A stretch of DNA of 64,000 bases from Pseudomonas umsongensis. GTDB taxonomy: Bacteria; Pseudomonadota; Gammaproteobacteria; Pseudomonadales; Pseudomonadaceae. The position numbers and the translations under genes were made by a program. The stretch is taken from positions 868,001-932,000 of the forward strand of contig NZ_NIWU01000002.1 of NCBI RefSeq assembly GCF_002236105.1. The letters are read 5' to 3'. How positions within the stretch are numbered: the stretch's first letter is position 1; the number at the start of each line of letters is the position of its first letter. Positions 8,367 through 15,917 of this stretch are shown piece after piece. Under the pieces are notes generated by a model. It ran no database searches, had not been told where the DNA came from, and saw only the letters and a list, made by a program, of their open reading frames with translations.

Positions 8367-8389
8367 AGCAGCAGCCAAGGGCTGCTGCT
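8367..8389. terminator. Strong hairpin between convergent genes
   Basis: AGCAGCAGCC and GGCTGCTGCT form a perfect 10-bp stem with a 3-base loop between the stops at 8348 and 8433. No T run follows on either strand, so it is terminator-like but not a classical intrinsic terminator. Confidence 0.5.
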
Positions 8390-8432
8390 CGCTGCTCCAT
8401 GCGCAGTGATGCGTGCAGGAAGATCGGCCAGG

Positions 8433-8684
8433 TCAATGCCGACCGATCTCCATCAAGAACCGGCTCAAGTCGTTCGCCGTCCTGGCGGTCTTGAGCATCT
8501 GGTCTTCCTCGGCGGTGAAAGCCGTCAAGCCAAGTTCGTCTTCGAGATGGAAGATCAAGTCTTCGATATCCGCTTTATCCAATCCCAACTGCGCCAGGCT
8601 GGCGTTGTCGTCGAAGTCAACCTGGCCTTCCAGCAGACGGCTGATGAAGTGATGTACAGCGGCACGCACGGCAGCTTTCTTCAT
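8433..8684 (-). CDS. Acyl-carrier-protein-like fold lacking the phosphopantetheine serine
   Basis: The 83-residue protein has the helical pattern of an acyl carrier protein: an N-terminal helix, a loop LAQLGLDKADIEDLIFHLED and ELGL, then a final helix. In true carriers the loop reads LGxDSL and the Ser carries phosphopantetheine; here Lys occupies the Ser position (LGLDK). It is therefore probably not modified and may instead act as a scaffold or regulator. The protein is cytoplasmic and acidic in its centre. It is transcribed alone on the minus strand, next to the MBL hydrolase gene. The fold assignment is inference from the motif spacing. Confidence 0.65.
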   Translation of the reverse strand: MKKAAVRAAVHHFISRLLEGQVDFDDNASLAQLGLDKADIEDLIFHLEDELGLTAFTAEEDQMLKTARTANDLSRFLMEIGRH

Positions 8685-8750
8685 GGCAGGTCTTCTACGA
8701 TTGTGGTGACTGTCCCTGCTGGTTGTTCCTGAGGTTGAGTACAGCAGGCT

Positions 8751-9476
8751 TCAGGCGTGTGAGCGCTGCCACTGGTCAATCATGTGCCGCAGATGGTCCC
8801 CGGAAAAACTGCCGAAGTGCCCGCCATGTACCGTACGGATCGGCAGGGCGCGCAAGCGCTGCAGGCTGCGTGCGTAATCATCGAGGTTGGAGTGGTAGGC
8901 GTCTTCGATCAACGGCCCATCGTAGATGATGTCGCCGCTGAACAGGGTCTCGGTGGCCGCTTCGTACAGGCTGATGCCTCCCGGCGAGTGCCCTGGCGTA
9001 TGCAGCACTTGCAGCACCCGGTTGCCCAGGTCGAGCACGTCGCCTTCGTCGATTGTCCCGGTGGCCGGTGCAGCCTTGACCCGATATTCGGCGTAGCACA
9101 ATGGGCAATCGGGGTGCGCTTCGAACATGTCATCGCCGACAAAGGCTTTGCTCAAGTCATTTTCGCCGTCCGGCGCGGCGAGGATGTTCGCTTCGGCCGG
9201 GTGTACCAGGCGCTCGGCGAATTCGTGATGCCCGGCAATGTGGTCGAAATGGCAGTGACTGGCCACTGCCACCAAGGGTCGCTCGGTAATCCACGGCAGC
9301 TGTTCGCGCAGGCTGACCAGCCCCGAGCCGCTGTCGAGTAGCAGGTCTTTGTCGCGGCCTTGTATGTGCCAGAGGTTGCAGCGATAGAAGGGGCGAATGT
9401 AAGGCTCGTGAATCAGGCGGATGCCATCACTGAGCTGTTTGACTTCGAACCAGTGATCGCGGCTGACGATCTTCAT
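8751..9476 (-). CDS. Metallo-beta-lactamase-fold hydrolase
   Basis: The 241-residue cytoplasmic protein has the complete MBL metal set: HCHFDH (first site), HTPGHSPGG, FSGDIIYDGP (bridging Asp) and a C-terminal HGGHFGSF. This is the glyoxalase-II-like branch, which hydrolyses thioesters, phosphodiesters or lactones; the substrate cannot be told from sequence. An unusual feature is a DCPLCY segment near residue 123, a possible extra metal site. It is a single gene, separated from the upstream symporter gene by an intrinsic terminator. Confidence 0.9.
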   Translation of the reverse strand: MKIVSRDHWFEVKQLSDGIRLIHEPYIRPFYRCNLWHIQGRDKDLLLDSGSGLVSLREQLPWITERPLVAVASHCHFDHIAGHHEFAERLVHPAEANILAAPDGENDLSKAFVGDDMFEAHPDCPLCYAEYRVKAAPATGTIDEGDVLDLGNRVLQVLHTPGHSPGGISLYEAATETLFSGDIIYDGPLIEDAYHSNLDDYARSLQRLRALPIRTVHGGHFGSFSGDHLRHMIDQWQRSHA

Positions 9477-9495
9477 GGGCAGTTTCCTTCAAGCG

Positions 9496-9530
9496 AAAAA
9501 AAACGAGTGTGGCAACCGACGCCACACTCG
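9496..9530 (-). terminator. Intrinsic terminator of the gbu operon
   Basis: CGAGTGTGGC and GCCACACTCG form a 10-bp stem with a 7-base loop, followed on the minus strand by eight T. It lies 33 bases past the symporter stop codon and marks the end of the gbuA-led operon. Confidence 0.92.
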
Positions 9531-9562
9531 TCGAAGAAAGCATCAAGTCGTTATGTTTCAGC

Positions 9563-10942
9563 TTAGGCGGCGCTTGCCTGCATCGCGGGGCGAGGGGACA
9601 ACAGGCTGACCACCACGAAGCTCACCAGGCCTACGGCGAGGCTGTAGTAGATCGGCGTATTGGCGTCCAGGCCGTCCTTGAACATGAACACCAGTGCGGT
9701 GGCGAAGCCCAGGCCCATGCTGGCGATGGCGCCGGCGGTGGTGGCGCGTTTCCAGAAGATGGCGCCAATCAGCGGAACCAGCATGCCGCCCACCAACAGG
9801 TTGTAGGCCAGGGTCAGGGCGCTGATCACGTCGTTTACGACCAGGGCGATACCCAGCACCACGACACCGGTCAGCAGGGTAACCAGGCGGTTCAGGCCCA
9901 GGCTCGACTGTTTGCCGCCGCGCAGTTTTGGCAGCAGGTCTTCGGTCAGGGTGGTGGCGGCGGCGAGCAGGCCGGCGCTGGCGGTGGACATCATGGCGGC
10001 CAGTGCGGCAGCGATCACCAGGCCACGGATACCGTCCGGCAGGGACAGTTTGACGATGGCGGCGAAAGCGTTGTTGACGTTGTCCAGGTCCGGGATCAGT
10101 ACGTGGGCAGCCATGCCGATCAGGGCGCAGGCCAGACCGTAGAGGATGCAGTAGACACCGGCGAACGTACCGGCAACCTGGGCCACTTTGGCGGTCTTGA
10201 CGGTGAACACCCGTTGCCAGATGTCCTGGCCGATCAGGATGCCGAAGAAGTAGATCATGAAGTAGGTGATGATGGTGTCCCAGCCGATGGTGGTGAAGCT
10301 GAAGCTTGCCGCCGGCAGTTTCAACACCAGTTCATCCCAGCCGCCGACGCGGTACAGGCAGATTGGCAACAGGATGAACATCAGGCCCACGGTCTTGATG
10401 ACGAACTGGACAATGTCGGTCAGGGTCAGCGACCACATGCCGCCAATGGCCGAATAGACCACCACGACGCCACCGCCGAGCAGGACCGAGACCCAGAACG
10501 GCAGGCCGAACAGGACTTGTAGCACGGTGCCGATGGCCAGGATCGAGGTCACGCCGATCATCAGCGCGTACGCCAGCATGATTGCCGCGCTCGCGGAGCG
10601 CGCCATCGGGTTGTAGCGTTTTTCCAGCACCTGGGTGACGGTGTAGATCTTCAGTTTCAACAGCGGTTTGGCGAGGAACAGGTTCAGCGCGACGATCCCG
10701 CAACCCAGTGCGGCGCACAGCCAGAAACCGGAGATGCCATGCACGTAGCCCAGGCGCACGGTGCCCACGGTGGACGCGCCGCCCAGGACGGTGGCAGCCA
10801 TGGTGCCCATGTACAGGCTCGGGCCGAGGTTACGACCGGCGACCAAAAAGTCTTCGTTGGTCTTGGCCTTGCGCATGCCGTAATAGCCGAGTATCAGCAT
10901 CGCGGCGGCGTAGATGAGTACGACGAATAAATCCAAAGCCAT
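9563..10942 (-). CDS. Sodium:solute symporter (SSS family)
   Basis: The 459-residue protein has about 13 membrane helices and the SSS-family signatures SLYMGTMAATVLGGASTVGTV near the start and GLVIAAALAAMMSTASAGLLAAATT in the sodium-binding region. It should couple inward sodium flow to uptake of an organic solute. Its place at the end of the gbuA operon suggests a guanidino compound or its product as the substrate; this is inference. In P. aeruginosa a gene of this type sits in the same position relative to gbuA. A REPIN separates it from the NCS1 permease gene, and an intrinsic terminator follows. Confidence 0.9.
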   Translation of the reverse strand: MALDLFVVLIYAAAMLILGYYGMRKAKTNEDFLVAGRNLGPSLYMGTMAATVLGGASTVGTVRLGYVHGISGFWLCAALGCGIVALNLFLAKPLLKLKIYTVTQVLEKRYNPMARSASAAIMLAYALMIGVTSILAIGTVLQVLFGLPFWVSVLLGGGVVVVYSAIGGMWSLTLTDIVQFVIKTVGLMFILLPICLYRVGGWDELVLKLPAASFSFTTIGWDTIITYFMIYFFGILIGQDIWQRVFTVKTAKVAQVAGTFAGVYCILYGLACALIGMAAHVLIPDLDNVNNAFAAIVKLSLPDGIRGLVIAAALAAMMSTASAGLLAAATTLTEDLLPKLRGGKQSSLGLNRLVTLLTGVVVLGIALVVNDVISALTLAYNLLVGGMLVPLIGAIFWKRATTAGAIASMGLGFATALVFMFKDGLDANTPIYYSLAVGLVSFVVVSLLSPRPAMQASAA

Positions 10943-11003
10943 TGTGGCGTGTCTCCGATTGTCTTTTTTATGTGAAACAAAAGCGTTTCTGTGGGGCTGC
11001 TTT

Positions 11004-11094
11004 CTGTGGGAGCGAGCCTGCTCGCGAAAGCGGTCTGTCAGTCACATCAGGGTTGAATGTGCCGCCGTCTTCGCGAGCAAGCCCGCTCCCACAG
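11004..11094. repeat. REPIN-like inverted pair, family A
   Basis: Inverted copies of GTGGGAGCGAGCCTGCTCGC and its complement lie between the symporter and NCS1 permease genes of one operon. Such an element inside an operon could stabilise the upstream part of the mRNA. Confidence 0.9.
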
Positions 11095-11105
11095 GTGGAT
11101 CTGCG

Positions 11106-12617
11106 TCAGGCCGGCTGACGCAGATCAGGTTTTGTCGTAATGCTTGTGCGCTTGCTACGTGAATCATTGGGTCCGAACACCGCGCTCGATTCCGGGAACA
11201 GGCTCAGCAGCGCCAGGTACACCAGCGAGGCCAGGCCCAGGGTGACCGGCAGGCTGATGTCGATACCGCCAGCCATTTCGCCCAGTGGTCCGACGAATTG
11301 CCCCGGCAGGTTCACGAAGCACAGGCCGACAGCCGCGCTCGGGATCCAGGCACCCAGGCCACGCCAGTTCCAGCCGTGGGTGAACCAGTAGCGGCCACCT
11401 TTCTCGCCACGGGTAAACACTTGCAGGTCATCCGGGCAGTAGAAGCCGCGACGCACCAGCAGGCCGATGATCATGATCACCATCCAGGGGGTGGTGCAGG
11501 TGATGATCAGCACGGCGAAGGTCGAGACGCTCTGCACCAGGTTCGCCGCGAAGCGACCGATGAAGATGAAGGCAATCGACATCACACCGATCAGCAGCGT
11601 GGCCTTGACCCGCGACAGTACCCGGGGGAACACGCTGGACATGTCCAGGCCAGTGCCGTACAGCGAAGTCGTACCCGTGGACATGCCGCCGATCACCGCA
11701 ATCAGGCAGACAGGCAGGAAGAACCAGCTCGGCGATACCGCCAGCAAGCCGCCGACATAGTTGTTGGCTGCGATGTAGTCCGGTGCCTTGATCGCTACGA
11801 TGGTGGCGGTGGTCAGGCCGAACAGGAACGGGATGAAGGTCGCGATCTGCGAAATCACCACCGCTGCCATGATCCGGCGCTTGGAGGTCTCACGCGGAAT
11901 GTAGCGCGACCAGTCGCCCAGGAACGCCCCGAAGGAGATCGGGTTGCTCATGGCCACCAGCGCGGCGCCGATAAACGCCGCCCAGAAACCCGGTTGTCCC
12001 ATGTTCACGGTGCCGGCGTAGTTAACATCGAAGGGACCTGCGAACGCGAAAACGCCCAGCAGGAACAACAGGCTGGCGCTCCACACTGCGATCTTGTTGA
12101 CCCACAGCAGGAAACGGAAACCATAGATGCACACGGTCAGCACCAGGATCGCGAACAGACCGTAGGCCAGGCCCAGGGTCAGGTCGGTTTCCGGCAGGCC
12201 GATCAGGCGTTTGGCGCCACCGATCAGCGCATCACCCGAACTCCACACCGACAGCGAGAAGAAGGCGATGGCGGTCAACAGCGACAGGAACGAACCGACG
12301 ATCCGCCCGTGCACGCCGAAGTGCGCACCGGAAGACACGGCGTTGTTGGTCCCGTTGATCGGGCCGAACAGGCCCATCGGCGCGAGGATCAGCGAACCCA
12401 GCAACACGCCCAGCACAATCGCCAGCACGCCCGCCTGAAAGGACAGGCCAAACAGCACCGGGAAGCTGCCAAGTACGGCGGTGGCAAAGGTGTTGGAACC
12501 CCCGAAGATCATCCGGAACAAGTCCGTCGGGCCTGCGGTGCGTTCGTTGTCCGGGATCTGTTCGACCCCGTGGGTTTCAATTTGCGTAAGGCTTTGGTCG
12601 TTGTTGTTGTTATTCAT
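11106..12617 (-). CDS. NCS1-family purine/cytosine permease-like transporter
   Basis: The 503-residue protein has 12 membrane helices and the NCS1 family layout, with LFGPINGTNNAVSSGAHFGV in helix 3 and SNPISFGAFLGDWSRYIP after helix 6. NCS1 carriers take up nucleobases, allantoin, hydantoins and related nitrogen compounds with sodium or protons. The gbu context points to a guanidino compound, which is inference. The N-terminus is a run of Asn residues (MNNNNNDQ). GGAG precedes the ATG. It lies between the NTF2-like gene and the symporter gene on the same strand. Confidence 0.9.
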   Translation of the reverse strand: MNNNNNDQSLTQIETHGVEQIPDNERTAGPTDLFRMIFGGSNTFATAVLGSFPVLFGLSFQAGVLAIVLGVLLGSLILAPMGLFGPINGTNNAVSSGAHFGVHGRIVGSFLSLLTAIAFFSLSVWSSGDALIGGAKRLIGLPETDLTLGLAYGLFAILVLTVCIYGFRFLLWVNKIAVWSASLLFLLGVFAFAGPFDVNYAGTVNMGQPGFWAAFIGAALVAMSNPISFGAFLGDWSRYIPRETSKRRIMAAVVISQIATFIPFLFGLTTATIVAIKAPDYIAANNYVGGLLAVSPSWFFLPVCLIAVIGGMSTGTTSLYGTGLDMSSVFPRVLSRVKATLLIGVMSIAFIFIGRFAANLVQSVSTFAVLIITCTTPWMVIMIIGLLVRRGFYCPDDLQVFTRGEKGGRYWFTHGWNWRGLGAWIPSAAVGLCFVNLPGQFVGPLGEMAGGIDISLPVTLGLASLVYLALLSLFPESSAVFGPNDSRSKRTSITTKPDLRQPA

Positions 12618-12672
12618 GATCTGCTCCGATCATAAAGGCGCGCTCATCGTGCGTGAGCGTCACCTGTGTTGG

Positions 12673-13095
12673 CTAAGGGGATGGCAGCCCTTCCGGCATC
12701 GCGGACAAATGTTCGTGGCAGGCCAGCCATAGGCCTTGTTGTTCTTGGCCAGACGCTTGTTTCCTGAAAACAATCGTCTCGCGCTCCTGGCTAAAGTGCT
12801 GCTCCCCTTGCATGCGCAGCTCGGTGGCCACGTCATGGATGAAAATCGCCGCGTCACCTTGCAGGCTGACGAAAGCGTTGCTCGAGGTGCATGAGAGCAC
12901 CTCGAAGCCGTCCTCGGCGCGCCAGCTGTCCCACAATGCCTGGTAGGCATCGCGCGACAGCAGGGGCTGTTCGAGGGTGTAGAAGACGAAGCTGGCATCG
13001 GCGTTGAACGCGCCGAAGTAGGCTTCGCGATCGTTGCGGGCGAAGGCGGATACCAGATCGGCAGCCGCTTTCAAGACCTGATCGCGTTCATTCAT
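12673..13095 (-). CDS. NTF2-like (SnoaL/DUF4440-type) small protein of the gbu operon
   Basis: The 140-residue protein has the NTF2-like cone fold pattern: an N-terminal helix ADLVSAFARNDREAYFGAFNAD followed by ASFVFYTLEQPLLSRDAYQALWDSW and long strands ending ETIVFRK. Members may be small enzymes, binding proteins or subunits. It starts 9 bases after the gbuA stop with GAGGA upstream, so it is co-translated with gbuA. P. aeruginosa has the same small gene between gbuA and its transporter gene. The function is unknown; a helper role in guanidinobutyrate uptake or use is plausible. Confidence 0.85.
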   Translation of the reverse strand: MNERDQVLKAAADLVSAFARNDREAYFGAFNADASFVFYTLEQPLLSRDAYQALWDSWRAEDGFEVLSCTSSNAFVSLQGDAAIFIHDVATELRMQGEQHFSQERETIVFRKQASGQEQQGLWLACHEHLSAMPEGLPSP

Positions 13096-13104
13096 GACCG
13101 ATCC

Positions 13105-14055
13105 TCAGCGATGGACCACACCAGGCAGTACGCAGAGCATTTCGTACAGCAGGTTGGCGGCCAGCAGCGAGGTGTTACCGGTGGTGTCGTAAGCGGGCGA
13201 GACTTCTACCAGATCGCAACCGACCAGGTCCAGGCCTTGGCAGCCACGAACGATCTCGATTGCCTGAATGGTCGTCAGGCCACCGATTTCCGGGGTGCCG
13301 GTGCCAGGTGCCCAGGCCGGGTCGATACCGTCGATGTCGAAGCTCAGGTACACCGGACCGCCGCCGACTTTCTCGCGCACTTCGGCCATCAGGGGGGCCA
13401 GGGATTTGTGCCAGCACTCTTCGGCCTGAACCACGCGGAAGCCCTGGTTACGGCTCCAGTTGAAATCGTCAGCGGTGTAGCCCTGGGCGCGCAGACCGAT
13501 CTGGACCACACGGTCCGGGTCGATAAGGCCTTCTTCAACGGCGCGACGGAACGTGGTGCCGTGGGCGATTTTCTCGCCGAACATGTGATCGTTCACATCG
13601 GCGTGGGCGTCGATGTGCACCAGGCCGACCTTGCCGTGCTTTTTATGGATGGCACGCAGGATCGGCAAGGTGATGGTGTGGTCGCCACCCAGCGTCAGGG
13701 GGATCACATCGTGTTCGAGGATATTGTCGTAGGATTCTTCGATGATCCGTACGGCATCCAGCAGGTTGAAGGTGTTGATCGCCACGTCGCCGATATCGGC
13801 AACCGACAGCGAATCGAACGGCGCAGCGCCAGTGGCCATGTTGTACGGGCGAATCATCACCGATTCAGCGCGAATTTCGCGAGGCCCGAAGCGGGTGCCA
13901 GGGCGCAGGGAAGTGCCGATGTCCAGCGGCACGCCGACAAAAGCGGCGTCCAGACCTGCAGCGGTCGGTACGTGGGGGAGTCGCATCATGGTGGCGATGC
14001 CGCCGAAGCGCGGCATTTCGTTGCCGCCCAGTGGTTGGTGAAGAATCTTGTCCAC
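13105..14055 (-). CDS. gbuA: Guanidinobutyrase
   Basis: GbuA hydrolyses 4-guanidinobutyrate to GABA and urea, a step in the arginine decarboxylase and agmatine-related catabolism of Pseudomonas. The 316-residue protein has the ureohydrolase metal motifs GGDHTITLP, HIDAHADVND and FDIDGIDPAWAPGTGTPE, with the bridging Asp and His residues intact for a binuclear Mn centre. The sequence closely resembles P. aeruginosa GbuA as I recall it, including the opening MDKxLHQPLGGNEMPRFGGIATM. The start is GTG at 14055 with GAGG upstream. It heads an operon with the NTF2-like, NCS1 and SSS genes and is divergent from gbuR. Confidence 0.95.
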   Translation of the reverse strand: MDKILHQPLGGNEMPRFGGIATMMRLPHVPTAAGLDAAFVGVPLDIGTSLRPGTRFGPREIRAESVMIRPYNMATGAAPFDSLSVADIGDVAINTFNLLDAVRIIEESYDNILEHDVIPLTLGGDHTITLPILRAIHKKHGKVGLVHIDAHADVNDHMFGEKIAHGTTFRRAVEEGLIDPDRVVQIGLRAQGYTADDFNWSRNQGFRVVQAEECWHKSLAPLMAEVREKVGGGPVYLSFDIDGIDPAWAPGTGTPEIGGLTTIQAIEIVRGCQGLDLVGCDLVEVSPAYDTTGNTSLLAANLLYEMLCVLPGVVHR

Positions 14056-14179
14056 GGGTAAGGCCTCATCGTCGTTGTTTTATTTATTGGGTTTCGCCGT
14101 TCACGGAGGGCACGGGCGAACCTTGTGGCAGCGATTCTGCGAAATGTAGTGGCCGGGAAGAATCGCTACGGGCAAATAC

Positions 14180-14203
14180 TTAGTTCAGATTTTTCTAAAC
14201 TAA
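14180..14203. promoter_or_regulatory. Candidate GbuR operator
   Basis: TTAGTT and AACTAA form a perfect inverted repeat with a 12-base AT-rich spacer, in the divergent gbuA-gbuR interval, 125 bases upstream of the gbuA start. Its form fits LysR-family sites (T-N11-A cores). Of the interval 14056-14390, the rest is a REPIN near gbuR and no other gene. Confidence 0.55.
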
Positions 14204-14248
14204 TGGAAGTGGGAGAGATAGACTTCACAGGTTGAACGCCGCAACCCA

Positions 14249-14338
14249 TGTGGGAGCGGGCTTGCTCGCGAAGGCGTCGTGTCAGTCGATATCAATGTTG
14301 CCTGATACACCGCCTTCGCGAGCAAGCCCGCTCCCACA
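14249..14338. repeat. REPIN-like inverted pair, family A
   Basis: Inverted copies of the family A unit in the variant form GTGGGAGCGGGCTTGCTCGC. It sits between the candidate GbuR operator and the gbuR start, an unusual place inside a promoter region. Confidence 0.9.
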
Positions 14339-14390
14339 GTTGATCTCCATCGCCATGAGCATCACGCGCTATTTTGTAATCGGAGCCCCC

Positions 14391-15284
14391 ATGGCCAACG
14401 CTTTACCCGACCTGAAACTTTTGCGCATTTTCGTCAGCGTGGTCCGCCATCAGGGCTTCGCCAACGCCCAGCAAGAGCTCAACCTTTCGACGTCAGCCAT
14501 CAGCACCTACATGAGCCAGCTCGAATCCGCCCTGGGGCTGGTGCTGTGTCATCGCGGCCGTGGCGGGTTCAGCCTGACCAGCAAGGGTGAGCTGTTTCAT
14601 CAGGAAACCCTGCGTTTGCTAGGTGAGCTCGAAGGTTTCGAACAATACGCCGCCGCGCTCAAGGGCGAGTTGCGTGGCACGCTGAACCTGGGGGTGATCG
14701 ACTCCACGGTCAGCGACAAAGCCTTGCCGTTCGCCGAAGCCATTGGCGCCTACAGCCAGGAGCACCCGGCGGTGCACTTGCACTTGTCGGTGATGAGCCC
14801 CTATGAACTGCAACTGGGTGTGCAGGACAACCGCCTCGACCTGGCCATCGGCGCGTTTTCCACGCGCATGAGCGGTCTGGTGTACATGCCGCTGTACCGC
14901 GAACAGCACTGGTTGTATTGCAGCACGCGGCACCCGTTGTTCAATGAACGGCGCATTCCCGAGCAAGTCATCACCCAGCAACGTATGGTCGGCCGAGGCT
15001 ACTGGAGTCAGGCCGAGCTGGCCCGTCACGGCTTCAAGCACAGTGCCGCGACCGTGGAGAGTATGGAGGCGCAGCTGATTCTGGTGCTGTCCGGCGCCTA
15101 CATCGGTTACCTGCCGGAACACTATGCCCAGGCGTGGGCCGACAAGGGTGACCTGCGTGTGTTGCTGCCGGCGACCTTCGGTTATCAGGCTCCGTTCTCG
15201 ATGATCGTGCGCCGGGGGCGTAGTCGCGAGCCGTTGATCCAGACCTTTCGCGATTTGCTCAAAGCACAACTCAACCAGGCGTGA
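14391..15284 (+). CDS. gbuR: LysR-type regulator of the guanidinobutyrase operon
   Basis: The 297-residue protein has an N-terminal winged HTH (LKLLRIFVSVVRHQGFANAQ, with ISTYMSQLESALG as recognition helix) and a periplasmic-binding-like effector domain, the LysR family layout. Divergence from gbuA and likeness of the cluster to P. aeruginosa PA1418-PA1422 identify it as GbuR, the activator of gbuA in response to 4-guanidinobutyrate. I use ATG 14391, preceded by GGAG, since an upstream in-frame start at 14232 would run through the REPIN. It is followed, nearly overlapping, by the DTW-domain gene. Confidence 0.9.
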   Translation: MANALPDLKLLRIFVSVVRHQGFANAQQELNLSTSAISTYMSQLESALGLVLCHRGRGGFSLTSKGELFHQETLRLLGELEGFEQYAAALKGELRGTLNLGVIDSTVSDKALPFAEAIGAYSQEHPAVHLHLSVMSPYELQLGVQDNRLDLAIGAFSTRMSGLVYMPLYREQHWLYCSTRHPLFNERRIPEQVITQQRMVGRGYWSQAELARHGFKHSAATVESMEAQLILVLSGAYIGYLPEHYAQAWADKGDLRVLLPATFGYQAPFSMIVRRGRSREPLIQTFRDLLKAQLNQA

Positions 15285-15289
15285 AGAAG

Positions 15290-15886
15290 ATGCCGAGAAT
15301 TCAATGCCCCCGCTGCCTGCGTCCTCAGAGCCATTGCCTGTGCCCGCTGATCCCCAGCCTCGACAGCCGCACCCGAGTGTTGCTGCTGCAACACCCGAGC
15401 GAAGTGAACCATGCGCTGAACACCGCGCGGTTGGCGGCGCTTGGGTTGAAGAACGCCGAGCTGATCGTCGGTGAGGTGTTCGAGGATCTGCCGAGGTTAT
15501 TAAGTCAGACGGGCTATCAGGCGCGGTTGTTGTTTCCCGGCGAGGATGCGCATCCGATGCAGGCGTATACCGCATCCGATGAGCCGCTGTTGCTGGTGGT
15601 CCCGGACGGAACCTGGCGCAAGGCGCGCAAGATGTTGCACTTGAACCCGTTGCTGGCGGCGCTGCCCAGGGTAACCCTGGCCGAGGGTGGCGTGTCCCGC
15701 TATCGACTGCGCAAGGCGCCAGGGCCCGGAGCGTTGTCGACGGTGGAGGCAATAGTGCAGGCGCTGGAAACTCTAGAGGCGCCGACCTCGTTTGCGCCGT
15801 TGCTCAAGCCGTTTGAAGCACTGATCGAGGGGCAGATTGCGGCGATGGGGGAGGAGACTTTCCTACGCAATCACACCCACCAATAG
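15290..15886 (+). CDS. DTW-domain protein, probable tRNA-uridine aminocarboxypropyltransferase
   Basis: The product of about 198 residues begins with a Cys cluster, CPRCLRPQSHCLCPL, that fits a zinc site, and has the DTW-family signature DGTWRKARKM near residue 107 and HPSEVNHALNTARL earlier. DTW proteins such as TapT (YfiP) use SAM to add an aminocarboxypropyl group to uridine 47 of some tRNAs. The start is uncertain: GTG 15281 overlaps the gbuR stop codon and ATG 15290 has AGG ten bases upstream; I use the latter. It is probably co-transcribed with gbuR. A family C palindrome separates it from the convergent secretion genes. Confidence 0.88.
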   Translation: MPRIQCPRCLRPQSHCLCPLIPSLDSRTRVLLLQHPSEVNHALNTARLAALGLKNAELIVGEVFEDLPRLLSQTGYQARLLFPGEDAHPMQAYTASDEPLLLVVPDGTWRKARKMLHLNPLLAALPRVTLAEGGVSRYRLRKAPGPGALSTVEAIVQALETLEAPTSFAPLLKPFEALIEGQIAAMGEETFLRNHTHQ

Positions 15887-15907
15887 TTCCCACGCAGAGC
15901 GTGGGAA
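15885..15907. repeat. Short REP palindrome, family C
   Basis: GTTCCCACGC and GCGTGGGAAC flank AGA. Copies of the same unit occur at 42954 and 56865. This one overlaps the DTW gene stop by two bases and precedes the convergent adaptor gene stop. Confidence 0.85.
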
Positions 15908-15917
15908 CGATCGGTAG

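Noticed and set aside
9509..10522. Large open frames antisense to the SSS and NCS1 transporter genes (9509-10522, 11298-12635)
   Set aside because: GC-rich codon bias leaves the complementary frames open; products are His/Gln/Asp-rich with no domain.
13111..14061. 316-codon frame antisense to gbuA
   Set aside because: A complement shadow of the well-conserved gbuA; it has no ribosome site or family.
11004..14338. Regular palindromic repeats considered as CRISPR
   Set aside because: Units are dispersed, imperfect palindromes in pairs, not spaced direct repeats with unique spacers, and no cas genes occur.
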